Assembly: GCA_024636575.1 (NCBI GenBank)
Contig: JAGXGU010000009.1
Coordinates: 1 to 5,223 of the forward strand
DNA from: Altererythrobacter sp.
GTDB taxonomy: Bacteria > Pseudomonadota > Alphaproteobacteria > Sphingomonadales > Sphingomonadaceae
DNA length: 5,223 nt
Direction: 5' to 3'
Shown: positions 1 through 5,223 of the stretch, piece by piece
Position numbering within the stretch: position 1 is the stretch's first letter
How the letters are laid out: each line of letters opens with the position of its first letter
Notes under the pieces: generated by a model
Seen by the model: only the letters and a program-made list of their open reading frames with translations
Told to the model about the DNA's origin: nothing
Database searches by the model: none
Position numbers and translations under genes: made by a program

Positions 1-207
1 CCGTGAACGCCCTACCACCGAAACCCCAGTCCCCGCCGTCAGGGTCCGACACCGCGAGCGGCCAGCTCCAATCGAGAGCGCTTCGCCTCCGGTGCGTGTC
101 CGTAAGCGCAGATCAACTGGCAAAAATGCGCCCGCCGTTCAGGGTCGGACGAGGTCAGCTCCGGGCGAAAAAGCTGGCGTAGACGCTCTTCATTGGAGTT
201 GAAACTA
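1..207. other. Unresolved left edge with competing open frames and an imperfect repeat
   Basis: No gene can be called confidently here. On the plus strand, the frame starting at base 2 is open from the window edge to a TGA at 200-202. It would encode the Pro/Arg-rich C-terminus of a protein entering from the left, ending ...DALHWS. On the minus strand, a frame from a GTG at 213-215 to a TGA at 39-41 gives about 58 residues with a protein-like composition (SNEERLRQLF, SSDPERRAHF, EAKRSRLELA), but its only Shine-Dalgarno-like GGAG sits directly against the GTG. At most one is likely to be real. The stretch also holds an imperfect direct repeat, listed separately. Confidence 0.35.
32..162. repeat. 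Imperfect direct repeat, two copies about 100 bases apart
   Basis: CCCGCCGTCAGGGTCCGAC at 32-50 recurs as CCCGCCGTTCAGGGTCGGAC at 131-150, with one inserted base and one substitution. In both copies it is followed shortly by a second match, GCCAGCTCC at 61-69 and GTCAGCTCC at 154-162. The repeat is seen directly. Its origin, whether internal duplication or a repeated protein motif, is not known. Confidence 0.6.
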
Positions 208-567
208 ATGGGCACCTCCAGTTCATGGACACCAGAGCGCAGAGAACGTCAGCGCCAAGCGATTCATTGCTGGCGTCCGTGGGAAAGATCGACCGGTCCA
301 CGCACGAAGGAGGGTAAGGCTAGATCGGCACAAAACGCCAAGCGCCCGGCTGACCTTCTCGAAGTCGAGGCCTACATGAAATTGCTTGCTCTCCGGACAA
401 AGCGCCTGAAATTATTGTTGCGTCTGGACCCTCGGAACAGGGCACGCCTTGCAGAGCTAGAGACCCAGATAGCCGCAATGGAGCAGATGCTTGATCCCAC
501 CAGCGAATTTGGCCGCTTTCTTGCAGAATCGGTCGCAACAGGCGATAATCCATTCGACCTGATGTAA
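208..567 (+). CDS. Conserved hypothetical protein with STGPRT-EGKA motif
   Basis: This encodes about 119 residues. The ATG at 208 is preferred over the in-frame TTG at 193, because a GGAG at 195-198 stands nine bases before the ATG and would lie inside the TTG codon itself. The N-terminal third is strongly basic and holds the visible signature: TPERRERQRQ at 8-17, WRPWE at 22-26, STGPRTKEGKARSAQNA at 28-44. Similar STGPxTxEGKAxSxxNA motifs occur in many bacterial proteins of unknown function. Residues 50-100 look helical with alternating Leu and Arg/Lys, followed by an acidic tail ending DNPFDLM. No signal peptide or membrane segment is seen. Basic residues suggest nucleic-acid contact, which is only inference. 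It is less GC-rich than the genes to its right and lies beyond the 3' end of tRNA-Ser, where integrated elements often sit, so acquisition by transfer is possible. Confidence 0.75.
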   Translation: MGTSSSWTPERRERQRQAIHCWRPWERSTGPRTKEGKARSAQNAKRPADLLEVEAYMKLLALRTKRLKLLLRLDPRNRARLAELETQIAAMEQMLDPTSEFGRFLAESVATGDNPFDLM

Positions 568-660
568 GCTGCTGAACCAACAAGTTGTGGGGAAAAGCGT
601 GGGGAAAGATAGCTAGAGGCTTACTTTTCTTAGCATAATCAACATGTTAATGGAATACGC
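568..660. other. AT-rich gap between the small gene and the tRNA-Ser 3' end
   Basis: This stretch is clearly more AT-rich than its surroundings. It contains a short tandem direct repeat, GTGGGGAAA at 587-595 and 599-607 (12-base period), and the palindrome AACATGTT at 641-648. I see no convincing hairpin-plus-T-run terminator for either the small gene or the tRNA. Confidence 0.5.
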
Positions 661-750
661 TGGCGGAGACGGAGGGATTCGAACCCTCGGTGGGGTTACC
701 CCCACGGTTCCTTAGCAGGGAACTGGTTTCAGCCACTCACCCACGTCTCC
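661..750 (-). tRNA. tRNA-Ser, anticodon GCU
   Basis: The minus strand starts GGAGACG and ends CGTCTCC-G-CCA, giving a seven-base-pair acceptor stem, discriminator G and an encoded CCA (TGG at 661-663). The T arm contains GGTTCGAATCC. The anticodon stem GTTCC/GGAAC encloses the loop CTGCTAA, so the anticodon is GCT (plus-strand agc at 714-716), reading serine AGC and AGU codons. A long variable arm (GTGGGGGTAACCCCAC) and total length of 90 bases are typical of class II serine tRNAs. It is complete and transcribed leftwards, so its 3' end faces the low-GC small gene. Confidence 0.97.
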
Positions 751-772
751 GGATTGCGGCAGCAAGAGCGGC

Positions 773-801
773 GCTATAACGGCGGTCGGCGGTGGCGGCA
801 A
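773..801 (-). promoter_or_regulatory. Putative sigma-70 promoter of tRNA-Ser
   Basis: On the minus strand, TTGCCG (796-801) and TATAGC (773-778) match the -35 and -10 consensus at four of six bases each, with an ideal 17-base spacer. The -10 lies 22 bases before the mature tRNA 5' end, leaving a leader of roughly 15 bases. The bases just after the -10 are GC-only (GCCGC), the kind of discriminator found at stringently controlled stable-RNA promoters. This is a prediction from position and consensus. Confidence 0.55.
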
Positions 802-969
802 GTCATGGCGGGCTGCGCAGGCAATTTAATCGTGCTGGTTTCCAAACTCGCTCGGTTCAGGCTGCCGCTGACTCGGCTCATCGCAAATTCGATTCGCCTC
901 GTCGCCCATTCATTGCTGCTTAAGCGGGAAAGGACTCAACTTGGGTGGCATACGTCCGCATTGCCCCTT
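802..969. other. Noncoding leader upstream of eipA
   Basis: The eipA frame is open upstream as far as a TTG at 754, but that start would run through the tRNA promoter and lacks a ribosome site, so I treat this stretch as noncoding. It should carry the eipA promoter, yet no pair of -35/-10 boxes stands out. An eight-base palindrome GCTTAAGC lies at 918-925. Confidence 0.4.
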
Positions 970-978
970 GGAGGGAAC

Positions 979-1818
979 ATGAAAATCGTCGCCCCATTCG
1001 CGAAACCATTACGCAAGGCCATCAGCGGGGCCTGTCTGGCCCTGCTGGGAATTGCCGCCTTTACCGCTACGCCCCTGTCCGCGCAGCAGATCGAAACGCT
1101 GGATCCCGATACGGCGATCGACGGCGATCTGGTGGAATCTCCCGGTGATCCATCGGTCTATGAATATGCGGCCACGCCGCCGGCAACCAGCACTGAAATT
1201 GATCCGCAGCCTGAGGCGGAAGACAGCCGGACGACTGTTGCGGATGCGTGGGCAGACCCGGTGGTCACGTCCGATGATCCCTCCACCGCTGCCGCGCAGG
1301 CATCTGCCAATCCCGCAGCTGCCGCAGCGCAAGGCGGCACTTATGCGAAAGACGATCTGATCGGCGCTGCGGAAGGCGTTTTTGGCAAGGGCGCTGAAGG
1401 CCTGGCCCGGATGATCGAGGGCTGGCTTGAAAAACAGGGCGAGCCGAATGGCTACATCGTCGGGCGGGAGGCCGGCGGCGCATTCATTGTTGGTGCGCGC
1501 TATGGTTCGGGCACGCTCTATCACAAGGTTGAGGGAGAACGCCCGGTCTATTGGACCGGCCCGTCAATCGGGCTCGATGCCGGGGCCAACGCCAGCAACA
1601 CTTTCGTGCTGGTCTATAATCTGTACGACAGTGAAGAACTGTTCAAACGGTATCCCGCAGGCGAAGGACAGGCCTATGTCGTGGGCGGACTGACCGCCAG
1701 CTACCTGCGCCGGGGTGATGTGGTGCTGATTCCTATTCGCGTCGGCGCCGGGCTGCGGCTGGGCGTGAATGCCGGTTATATGAGATTTTCCGAGAAGCAG
1801 CGCTGGCTGCCCTTCTAA
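979..1818 (+). CDS. eipA: Exported DUF1134/EipA-family envelope protein
   Basis: This encodes 279 residues. The ATG at 979 is chosen because GGAGGG stands at 970-975 and a signal peptide follows at once: basic residues up to K13, a hydrophobic core around 18-30 (CLALLGIAAF), and probable cleavage after LSA at 33-35. Residues 36-118 form a low-complexity linker rich in Ala, Pro, Asp and Thr. From about 119 to the end lies the DUF1134 domain, with GAEGLARMIE, EPNGYIVGREAGG, YWTGPSIGLDAG and the terminal RFSEKQRWLPF. In Brucella, EipA is a periplasmic small beta-barrel protein needed for normal cell-envelope integrity; no enzymatic activity is known to me. The same role is inferred here. It is probably a monocistronic unit, bounded by a downstream hairpin. 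The family assignment is firm; function in this organism is by analogy. Confidence 0.88.
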   Translation: MKIVAPFAKPLRKAISGACLALLGIAAFTATPLSAQQIETLDPDTAIDGDLVESPGDPSVYEYAATPPATSTEIDPQPEAEDSRTTVADAWADPVVTSDDPSTAAAQASANPAAAAAQGGTYAKDDLIGAAEGVFGKGAEGLARMIEGWLEKQGEPNGYIVGREAGGAFIVGARYGSGTLYHKVEGERPVYWTGPSIGLDAGANASNTFVLVYNLYDSEELFKRYPAGEGQAYVVGGLTASYLRRGDVVLIPIRVGAGLRLGVNAGYMRFSEKQRWLPF

Positions 1819-1831
1819 GTCGCGAATACCC

Positions 1832-1865
1832 CCGTCCGCCAAGGATGAAAAAGTCCGGCGGACGG
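1832..1865. terminator. Terminator-like hairpin after eipA
   Basis: CCGTCCGCC (1832-1840) and GGCGGACGG (1857-1865) form a perfect nine-base-pair GC-rich stem around a 16-base loop. Within the loop, GGA (1843-1845) can pair with TCC (1854-1856). It begins 13 bases after the eipA stop. What follows is TAATT rather than a T run, so intrinsic termination is plausible but not textbook. Confidence 0.6.
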
Positions 1866-1868
1866 TAA

Positions 1869-1888
1869 TTGGCGTAACTGATCGCCAA
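1869..1888. repeat. Short inverted repeat before the aminotransferase gene
   Basis: TTGGCG (1869-1874) and CGCCAA (1883-1888) are perfect inverted repeats around an eight-base loop TAACTGAT, about 42 bases before the start codon. It could be a small RNA hairpin or an operator for a regulator; nothing in the window decides this. Confidence 0.4.
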
Positions 1889-1907
1889 AATATGTTGCGG
1901 GGGCGCG

Positions 1908-1927
1908 GCTCCCTCGGCATGGGGGGC
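1908..1927 (+). promoter_or_regulatory. Possible hairpin covering the aminotransferase ribosome site
   Basis: GCTCCC (1908-1913) can pair with GGGGGC (1922-1927), with one G-U pair and an eight-base loop. The 3' arm is the G-run just ahead of the ATGs at 1930 and 1933, the only Shine-Dalgarno-like sequence there. If folded it would limit translation initiation. This is weak evidence, as GC-rich DNA often allows such pairings. Confidence 0.25.
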
Positions 1928-1929
1928 GC

Positions 1930-3108
1930 ATGATGCTTGACCAACTCCCCGCTCAATCGCCCGATGCGCTGCTTGCGCTGATCAAGATGTATGCTTCCGA
2001 CCCAAGGGCGGACAAGATCGACCTTGGTGTCGGCGTCTATCGTACGGATAGCGGGGCGACCCCGGTATTCGCCGCGATCAAGGCGGCCGAGGCGCAGTTG
2101 GTGAAAACCCAGGATAGCAAAAGCTACCTCGGGCCAGAGGGGGACATGGGCTTTGTGCGGGCGTTGATGCCCTATATATTCGGCCGGGATGCGGCGTATC
2201 TTGGCCGGGTAGAGGGCATGCAGACGCCCGGCGGCACTGGCGCGGTTCGGCTGGCGCTGGCGGTGGCCAAGAAGGCCGGCGTGACCAAGGTGCACATGGG
2301 CACGCCCAGCTGGCCCAACCACGCGCAAATCCTGTCCGATGTGATGCTGGATGCAGCTTTGTTCGACCACGCCGCCCCAGACGGTGCCATCGACCTCGAT
2401 ACGGTTCTGGCAATCATCAAGGGCGCGGCTGCGGGCGAAGCGGTTCTGCTGCATGGCTGCTGCCACAACCCCACCGGGATCGACTATTCACCCGCGCAGT
2501 GGGATGCCATCGCGGCGGCATTTGCTGGCAGCGCAGCATTGCCGATCCTCGACCTGGCCTATCAGGGGCTGGGCACCGGGATGGACGATGATGCCTATGG
2601 CGTGCGCGCAGTTCTGTCCGCCGCACCCGAGGGTCTGGTGGCTTATAGCTGCGACAAGAATTTCGGGATGTATCGTGACCGGGTCGGCGCGCTGTATGTG
2701 CTGGCTGACAAGGCCGGGCAATTGCCTGCCATCATGTCCAACCTCAACGCACTGGCGCGGGCGAGCTGGTCCATGCCGCCCGATCACGGTGCGGCGGCGG
2801 TCCGGGTGATTCTGGACGATCCGGCGATGACCAGGCTGTGGCTGGACGAACTGACCACAATGCGCAGCCGGATTGGCAGCGTTCGCGGGCAGATGGCTGC
2901 CGCTGGCCAGATCGGCCCGCTCGACCTGACTGCTCTGGCGCGGCAAAACGGGCTGTTTTCCACGCTTGCGCTGACGAAGGACCAGGTTGTCAGACTGCGT
3001 GAAGATCACGCGGTTTACATGGCAGGGTCGGGCCGGATCAACGTGGCCGGGCTGCACAGCGGCAATATTGCGAATTTCATCAGGGCGCTGAAAACTGTCG
3101 CGGGCTGA
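1930..3108 (+). CDS. PLP-dependent aspartate/aromatic aminotransferase (AspC/TyrB type)
   Basis: This encodes 392 residues, the usual length for the AspC/TyrB group of class I aminotransferases, which move amino groups between aspartate or aromatic amino acids and 2-oxoglutarate using pyridoxal phosphate in the cytoplasm. Counting from the first ATG, K243 in SCDKNFGMYRDRVG is the lysine that binds the cofactor. N180 (CCHNPTGID), D208 and Y211 (DLAYQG) and R251 match the cofactor-binding residues, R369 (SGRINVAG) the carboxylate-binding arginine, and R277 (ARASWSMPP) the arginine that recognises the substrate's distal carboxylate in AspC. All expected active-site residues are present, so it should be active. 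Sequence alone does not separate aspartate from aromatic preference. The ATG at 1933 may be the true start: it is better spaced from the G-run (1921-1926), and it gives the M-L/F beginning usual in the family. Confidence 0.9.
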   Translation: MMLDQLPAQSPDALLALIKMYASDPRADKIDLGVGVYRTDSGATPVFAAIKAAEAQLVKTQDSKSYLGPEGDMGFVRALMPYIFGRDAAYLGRVEGMQTPGGTGAVRLALAVAKKAGVTKVHMGTPSWPNHAQILSDVMLDAALFDHAAPDGAIDLDTVLAIIKGAAAGEAVLLHGCCHNPTGIDYSPAQWDAIAAAFAGSAALPILDLAYQGLGTGMDDDAYGVRAVLSAAPEGLVAYSCDKNFGMYRDRVGALYVLADKAGQLPAIMSNLNALARASWSMPPDHGAAAVRVILDDPAMTRLWLDELTTMRSRIGSVRGQMAAAGQIGPLDLTALARQNGLFSTLALTKDQVVRLREDHAVYMAGSGRINVAGLHSGNIANFIRALKTVAG

Positions 3109-3115
3109 GGCTTGG

Positions 3116-3216
3116 AGCGGGCTGCGTTAAATCTGACGCGCGTCGCCCGCTTTGATCTTAGTTATCGCATCGTAGAAAGCTGAAAACCGGTTCCCACTTT
3201 TCAACACGATGCTCTA
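3116..3216. repeat. Alphaproteobacterial intergenic palindromic repeat, likely two-way terminator
   Basis: Two hairpins lie side by side. The first pairs AGCGGGC (3116-3122) with GCCCGCT (3145-3151), enclosing GCGT/ACGC (3124-3127 and 3136-3139). The second pairs GCATCGT (3167-3173) with ACGATGC (3206-3212) and GAAAA (3182-3186) with TTTTC (3198-3202) around the palindrome AACCGGTT (3185-3192). Read on the minus strand, it begins TAGAGCATCGTG and contains GAAAAGTGGGAACCGG, the layout of a dispersed element I know from many alphaproteobacterial genomes. It sits between convergent genes, so it may end transcription from both sides. Its edge includes the ribE stop codon. Confidence 0.75.
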
Positions 3217-3831
3217 GCTCATCAGGAACTGCATCCGCTGAAGATAGCGGGCCATCATATCAATCTCCAGATTGACATGGTCGCCCGCCGTCAAGCTGCC
3301 AAGCGTGGTCACCTGCGCGGTGTGGGGGATGATATTCAGGGTGAAATGGACCGAACCATCCGGCTGATCTTCCACCGTGTTCACGGTCAGCGAAGCGCCT
3401 TGCATGGTGATCGAACCCTTCGCCGCGATAAACGGGGCTAGGGCTTTTGGCGCGCTGACCACCCAGCGGTGGGAATCGCCAATGGGACTGATTTCCACTA
3501 CTGATCCAACGGCATCGACATGGCCGGTCACGATATGACCGCCCAGTTCATCGCCCATGCGCAGGGCGCCTTCCAGATTGATTGTGCGGCCTTCGCTCCA
3601 CATTCCCGGGACGGTGCAGGAAACCGTTTCGCCTGATACATCCACCGCGAACCATGCATCGCCCGGTATTCCCCCGCGCTCGACCACCGTCAGGCATACG
3701 CCGGAACAGGCAATCGATGCACCGATCGCCATATGCGCCGGATCGAACGGACAGGCGATACGAACGCGCAAGTCGCCCTTATGCTCGACCTGGTCGATGG
3801 TGCCGATGGCGGTGATGATTCCGGTAAACAT
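3214..3831 (-). CDS. ribE: Riboflavin synthase, alpha subunit
   Basis: This encodes 205 residues and catalyses the last step of riboflavin synthesis: two 6,7-dimethyl-8-ribityllumazine molecules give riboflavin and 5-amino-6-ribitylaminouracil. The characteristic start MFTGII is present. Two lumazine-binding repeats follow: residues 1-97 with CSGVCLTV (42-49) and SGETVSCT (66-73), then about 98-195 with GGHIVTGHVD (97-106), KGSITMQGASLTV (138-150), IIPHT (167-171) and VNLEIDMMARYL (186-197). S147, T149 and H104 fall where conserved residues of the E. coli enzyme lie. The ATG directly follows the ribD stop (TGAATG), and AAGGA at 3842-3846, inside ribD, is its ribosome site, so translation is probably coupled to ribD. 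The stop TAG coincides with the edge of the intergenic repeat. The gene is sometimes called ribC; function is well supported. Confidence 0.95.
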   Translation of the reverse strand: MFTGIITAIGTIDQVEHKGDLRVRIACPFDPAHMAIGASIACSGVCLTVVERGGIPGDAWFAVDVSGETVSCTVPGMWSEGRTINLEGALRMGDELGGHIVTGHVDAVGSVVEISPIGDSHRWVVSAPKALAPFIAAKGSITMQGASLTVNTVEDQPDGSVHFTLNIIPHTAQVTTLGSLTAGDHVNLEIDMMARYLQRMQFLMS

Positions 3832-4833
3832 TCAGTTTCTTTCCTTGGGGCAACGCGTGTCGGCCCGGCGCTGATAGACTTCGAACAGATCGCTGCCAAG
3901 CTGGCGCCGGTCGGTCAGCGTCCAGCGGTCATGGGCCGAAGCCAGATCGCTTAGTCCGATATCGGTGACTGACGGTGCACCGCCGCCAATGAAGATCGGG
4001 GCGCGGTAGAGATGGACCGTATCCACCAGATCTGCGGCCAGGAAAGCGGCCGCCGTTTTTGCGCCGCCTTCGACATAGAGATAGTGCCCATCCGGGATTT
4101 CGGAGATGGCGCGGGGGGAGGAAACAATGCTTACCCCGTCCGGTGCCCCGCCGCGCGTGAGCACATATCTGTCCGGGCTGCGTTGCTCCAAACCGGGCAG
4201 ACGGACATCGAGCCGCGGCCTGTCGCTGCGCCAGGTCCCGCCGCCGACCAGAATCGCATCGGACATGGCGCGGCGCGAATGAACATGGGCGCGGGCAGTT
4301 TCCCCGGTGATCCACTGGCTGTTGCCATTGTCCAGTGCAATACAGCCGTCGAGCGACATGGCGAGTTTCAGGGTCACATGCGGACGGCCTAGTTGCTTGC
4401 GGGTGAGATAGCCTGACAGGCTGTCACGGGCTGCCGGGCAGCGGACTTGCCTGACCTGCGTTCCCGCTCCGGCGATCCGTTTGGCACCGTCGCCCGCAGT
4501 CCGCGGGTCCGGGTCCTCTACGGCGTAGACCATGGCGGCAAGACCGGCCGCCGCAATCAGATCGCTGCACGCGGGGCCGCGGTCCGACCGGTGGGCGCAT
4601 GGTTCGAGGGTTACGTATAAGGTGGCGCCGTGCGCATCATCCCCGGCTTGCAACAATGCAACAGCTTCGGCATGCGGACGCCCGCCGGGCTGTGTCCAGC
4701 CGCGCCCGACAACTGCATTATCCTTGACCAGGATTGCCGCCACACCGGGGTTTGGGCTGCTCAGCGGGCGCGCCCTGACTGCCAGCCGCGCGGCGGCGGC
4801 AAGCCAGTCTGCGTCACTGCGCCGGCGTTGCAA
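3832..4833 (-). CDS. ribD: Bifunctional riboflavin deaminase/reductase RibD
   Basis: This encodes 333 residues. RibD deaminates 2,5-diamino-6-ribosylamino-4(3H)-pyrimidinone 5'-phosphate and then reduces the ribose to a ribityl chain with NADPH. The deaminase domain (about 7-145) shows PNPGVAAILVKD (27-38), HAE with zinc ligand H54 and catalytic E56, and LEPCAH...GPACSDLI with zinc ligands C79 and C89. The reductase domain (about 150-325) shows GRPHVTLKLAMSLDG (149-163), SQWITG (172-177), AILVGGGTW (193-201) and, near the end, YVEGGAKTAAAFL. The start is a TTG at 4831-4833, preceded by a weak GGAC (4841-4844). No ATG or GTG gives the full deaminase N-terminus, and the length before the PNPGV motif matches E. 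coli RibD. It overlaps the gene before it by 20 bases and abuts ribE, forming one operon whose promoter lies outside the window. Confidence 0.94.
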   Translation of the reverse strand: MQRRRSDADWLAAAARLAVRARPLSSPNPGVAAILVKDNAVVGRGWTQPGGRPHAEAVALLQAGDDAHGATLYVTLEPCAHRSDRGPACSDLIAAAGLAAMVYAVEDPDPRTAGDGAKRIAGAGTQVRQVRCPAARDSLSGYLTRKQLGRPHVTLKLAMSLDGCIALDNGNSQWITGETARAHVHSRRAMSDAILVGGGTWRSDRPRLDVRLPGLEQRSPDRYVLTRGGAPDGVSIVSSPRAISEIPDGHYLYVEGGAKTAAAFLAADLVDTVHLYRAPIFIGGGAPSVTDIGLSDLASAHDRWTLTDRRQLGSDLFEVYQRRADTRCPKERN

Positions 4834-5209
4834 CCGGGGCGTCCGTCGTGTCAGATTCCGGAACGATATCCTCGCCGGCTGCGCGCGCTCTCAGCGCGGC
4901 TTCGCTGATGCCTTCTTCTGGCAAGCCTGCACGGCGGCGGATTTCTGTCTTGCGGGCGTTTTCCGCCGCCTCGATCTCGGCGCGTTCCTTGGCGGCTGCG
5001 CGGTCGATTTCATCGACATCCATTCCCGACGCCCGGCCAAGGGTGCGGTACAGTTCGCGTTTGCGTTCCTCCCCCTGTTCGAGCAGCGCCGCAACCGCAT
5101 CCTGATTTTTCTGATTTTCGATGTTGGACGCGATGATCTCTGCGTCGCTCCGGTCCGCCGGGAAACTGGCGATGTAGGTCACCTTGGGCGGAGCAGGTTG
5201 GGCCAGCAT
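4814..5209 (-). CDS. Hypothetical charged helical protein upstream of ribD, possibly partial
   Basis: I do not recognise this gene. From the ATG at 5207-5209 it gives 131 residues, but there is no clear ribosome site and the frame stays open to the window edge (5223), so the true start may lie beyond it. Such a start could add a signal peptide or membrane anchor; the visible part has none. It opens with Pro-rich APPKVTYIASFP, then a highly charged, helix-prone stretch (about 20-100) rich in Glu, Arg and Ala, with EQGEERKRELYRTLG and AAAKERAEIEAAENARK, likely a coiled coil. The last 30 residues are acidic and Ala/Pro-rich, ending VATPAQ. Its stop lies 20 bases inside ribD, so it is probably translated and transcribed with ribD. 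This link is positional only and does not imply a riboflavin role. Confidence 0.72.
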   Translation of the reverse strand: MLAQPAPPKVTYIASFPADRSDAEIIASNIENQKNQDAVAALLEQGEERKRELYRTLGRASGMDVDEIDRAAAKERAEIEAAENARKTEIRRRAGLPEEGISEAALRARAAGEDIVPESDTTDAPVATPAQ

Positions 5210-5223
5210 GGTTTCGCCGGTGA

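Noticed and set aside
320..583. 87-codon minus-strand frame opposite the small gene
   Set aside because: It has no motif, and the plus strand carries the recognised STGPRT-type signature.
754..978. N-terminal extension of eipA from the TTG at 754
   Set aside because: It would add 75 Arg-rich residues ahead of a clear signal peptide, overlap the tRNA promoter, and ignore the strong GGAGGG site before the ATG at 979.
1009..1524. 171-codon minus-strand frame opposite eipA
   Set aside because: It is antisense to the signal peptide, linker and domain of a recognised protein; Arg-, Cys- and Gly-rich composition marks it as a shadow frame.
1919..1932. Four-codon upstream ORF (ATG GGG GGC GCA TGA) overlapping the aminotransferase start
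   Set aside because: It has no ribosome site of its own and is short enough to occur by chance.
1564..2466. 300-codon open frame on the minus strand, antisense to eipA and the aminotransferase
   Set aside because: It runs across two well-supported plus-strand genes and the hairpin region between them, has no recognisable motif, and long antisense frames are expected in GC-rich DNA.
3834..4833. FMN riboswitch for the riboflavin genes
   Set aside because: There is no leader between the genes, which overlap or abut; any such element would lie upstream beyond the right edge of the window.

Overview
The window looks like chromosomal DNA of a GC-rich alphaproteobacterium, most likely Sphingomonadales and perhaps an Erythrobacteraceae relative. 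This rests on a DUF1134/EipA-type envelope protein, an AspC/TyrB-type aminotransferase, split riboflavin genes, and an intergenic palindromic repeat with the core AAAAGTGGGAACCGGTTTT that recurs in alphaproteobacteria. The genus is an inference; no marker gene here fixes it.

Layout. Positions 1-207 have no gene that can be called with confidence: two competing frames are open there, and the stretch contains an imperfect direct repeat. A small, visibly less GC-rich gene of unknown function (208-567, +) carries an STGPRTxEGKAxSxxNA motif. After an AT-rich gap comes tRNA-Ser(GCU) on the minus strand (661-750), with a plausible sigma-70 promoter at 773-801. On the plus strand follow an exported EipA/DUF1134 protein (979-1818), a terminator-like hairpin (1832-1865), and a class I aminotransferase of the aspartate/aromatic type (1930-3108). 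Convergent to it, on the minus strand, lies an operon read right to left: a hypothetical helical protein (4814-5209, possibly longer), ribD (3832-4833) and ribE (3214-3831). The convergent ends are separated by a two-hairpin repeat (3116-3216) that also supplies the ribE stop codon.

How the genes work together. RibD carries out two successive middle steps of riboflavin synthesis (deamination, then side-chain reduction), and RibE the last step (dismutation of lumazine to riboflavin). Their reading frames abut as TGAATG, so translational coupling is likely. The upstream hypothetical gene overlaps ribD by 20 bases and is probably co-transcribed. EipA and the aminotransferase are separate units, in envelope maintenance and amino-acid metabolism.

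I see no evidence of an elaborate new system such as a defence island, CRISPR array or biosynthetic cluster. The most interesting places are the low-GC gene facing the 3' end of tRNA-Ser, with a near-copy of the tRNA terminus on its other side, and the repeat element fused to the end of ribE.
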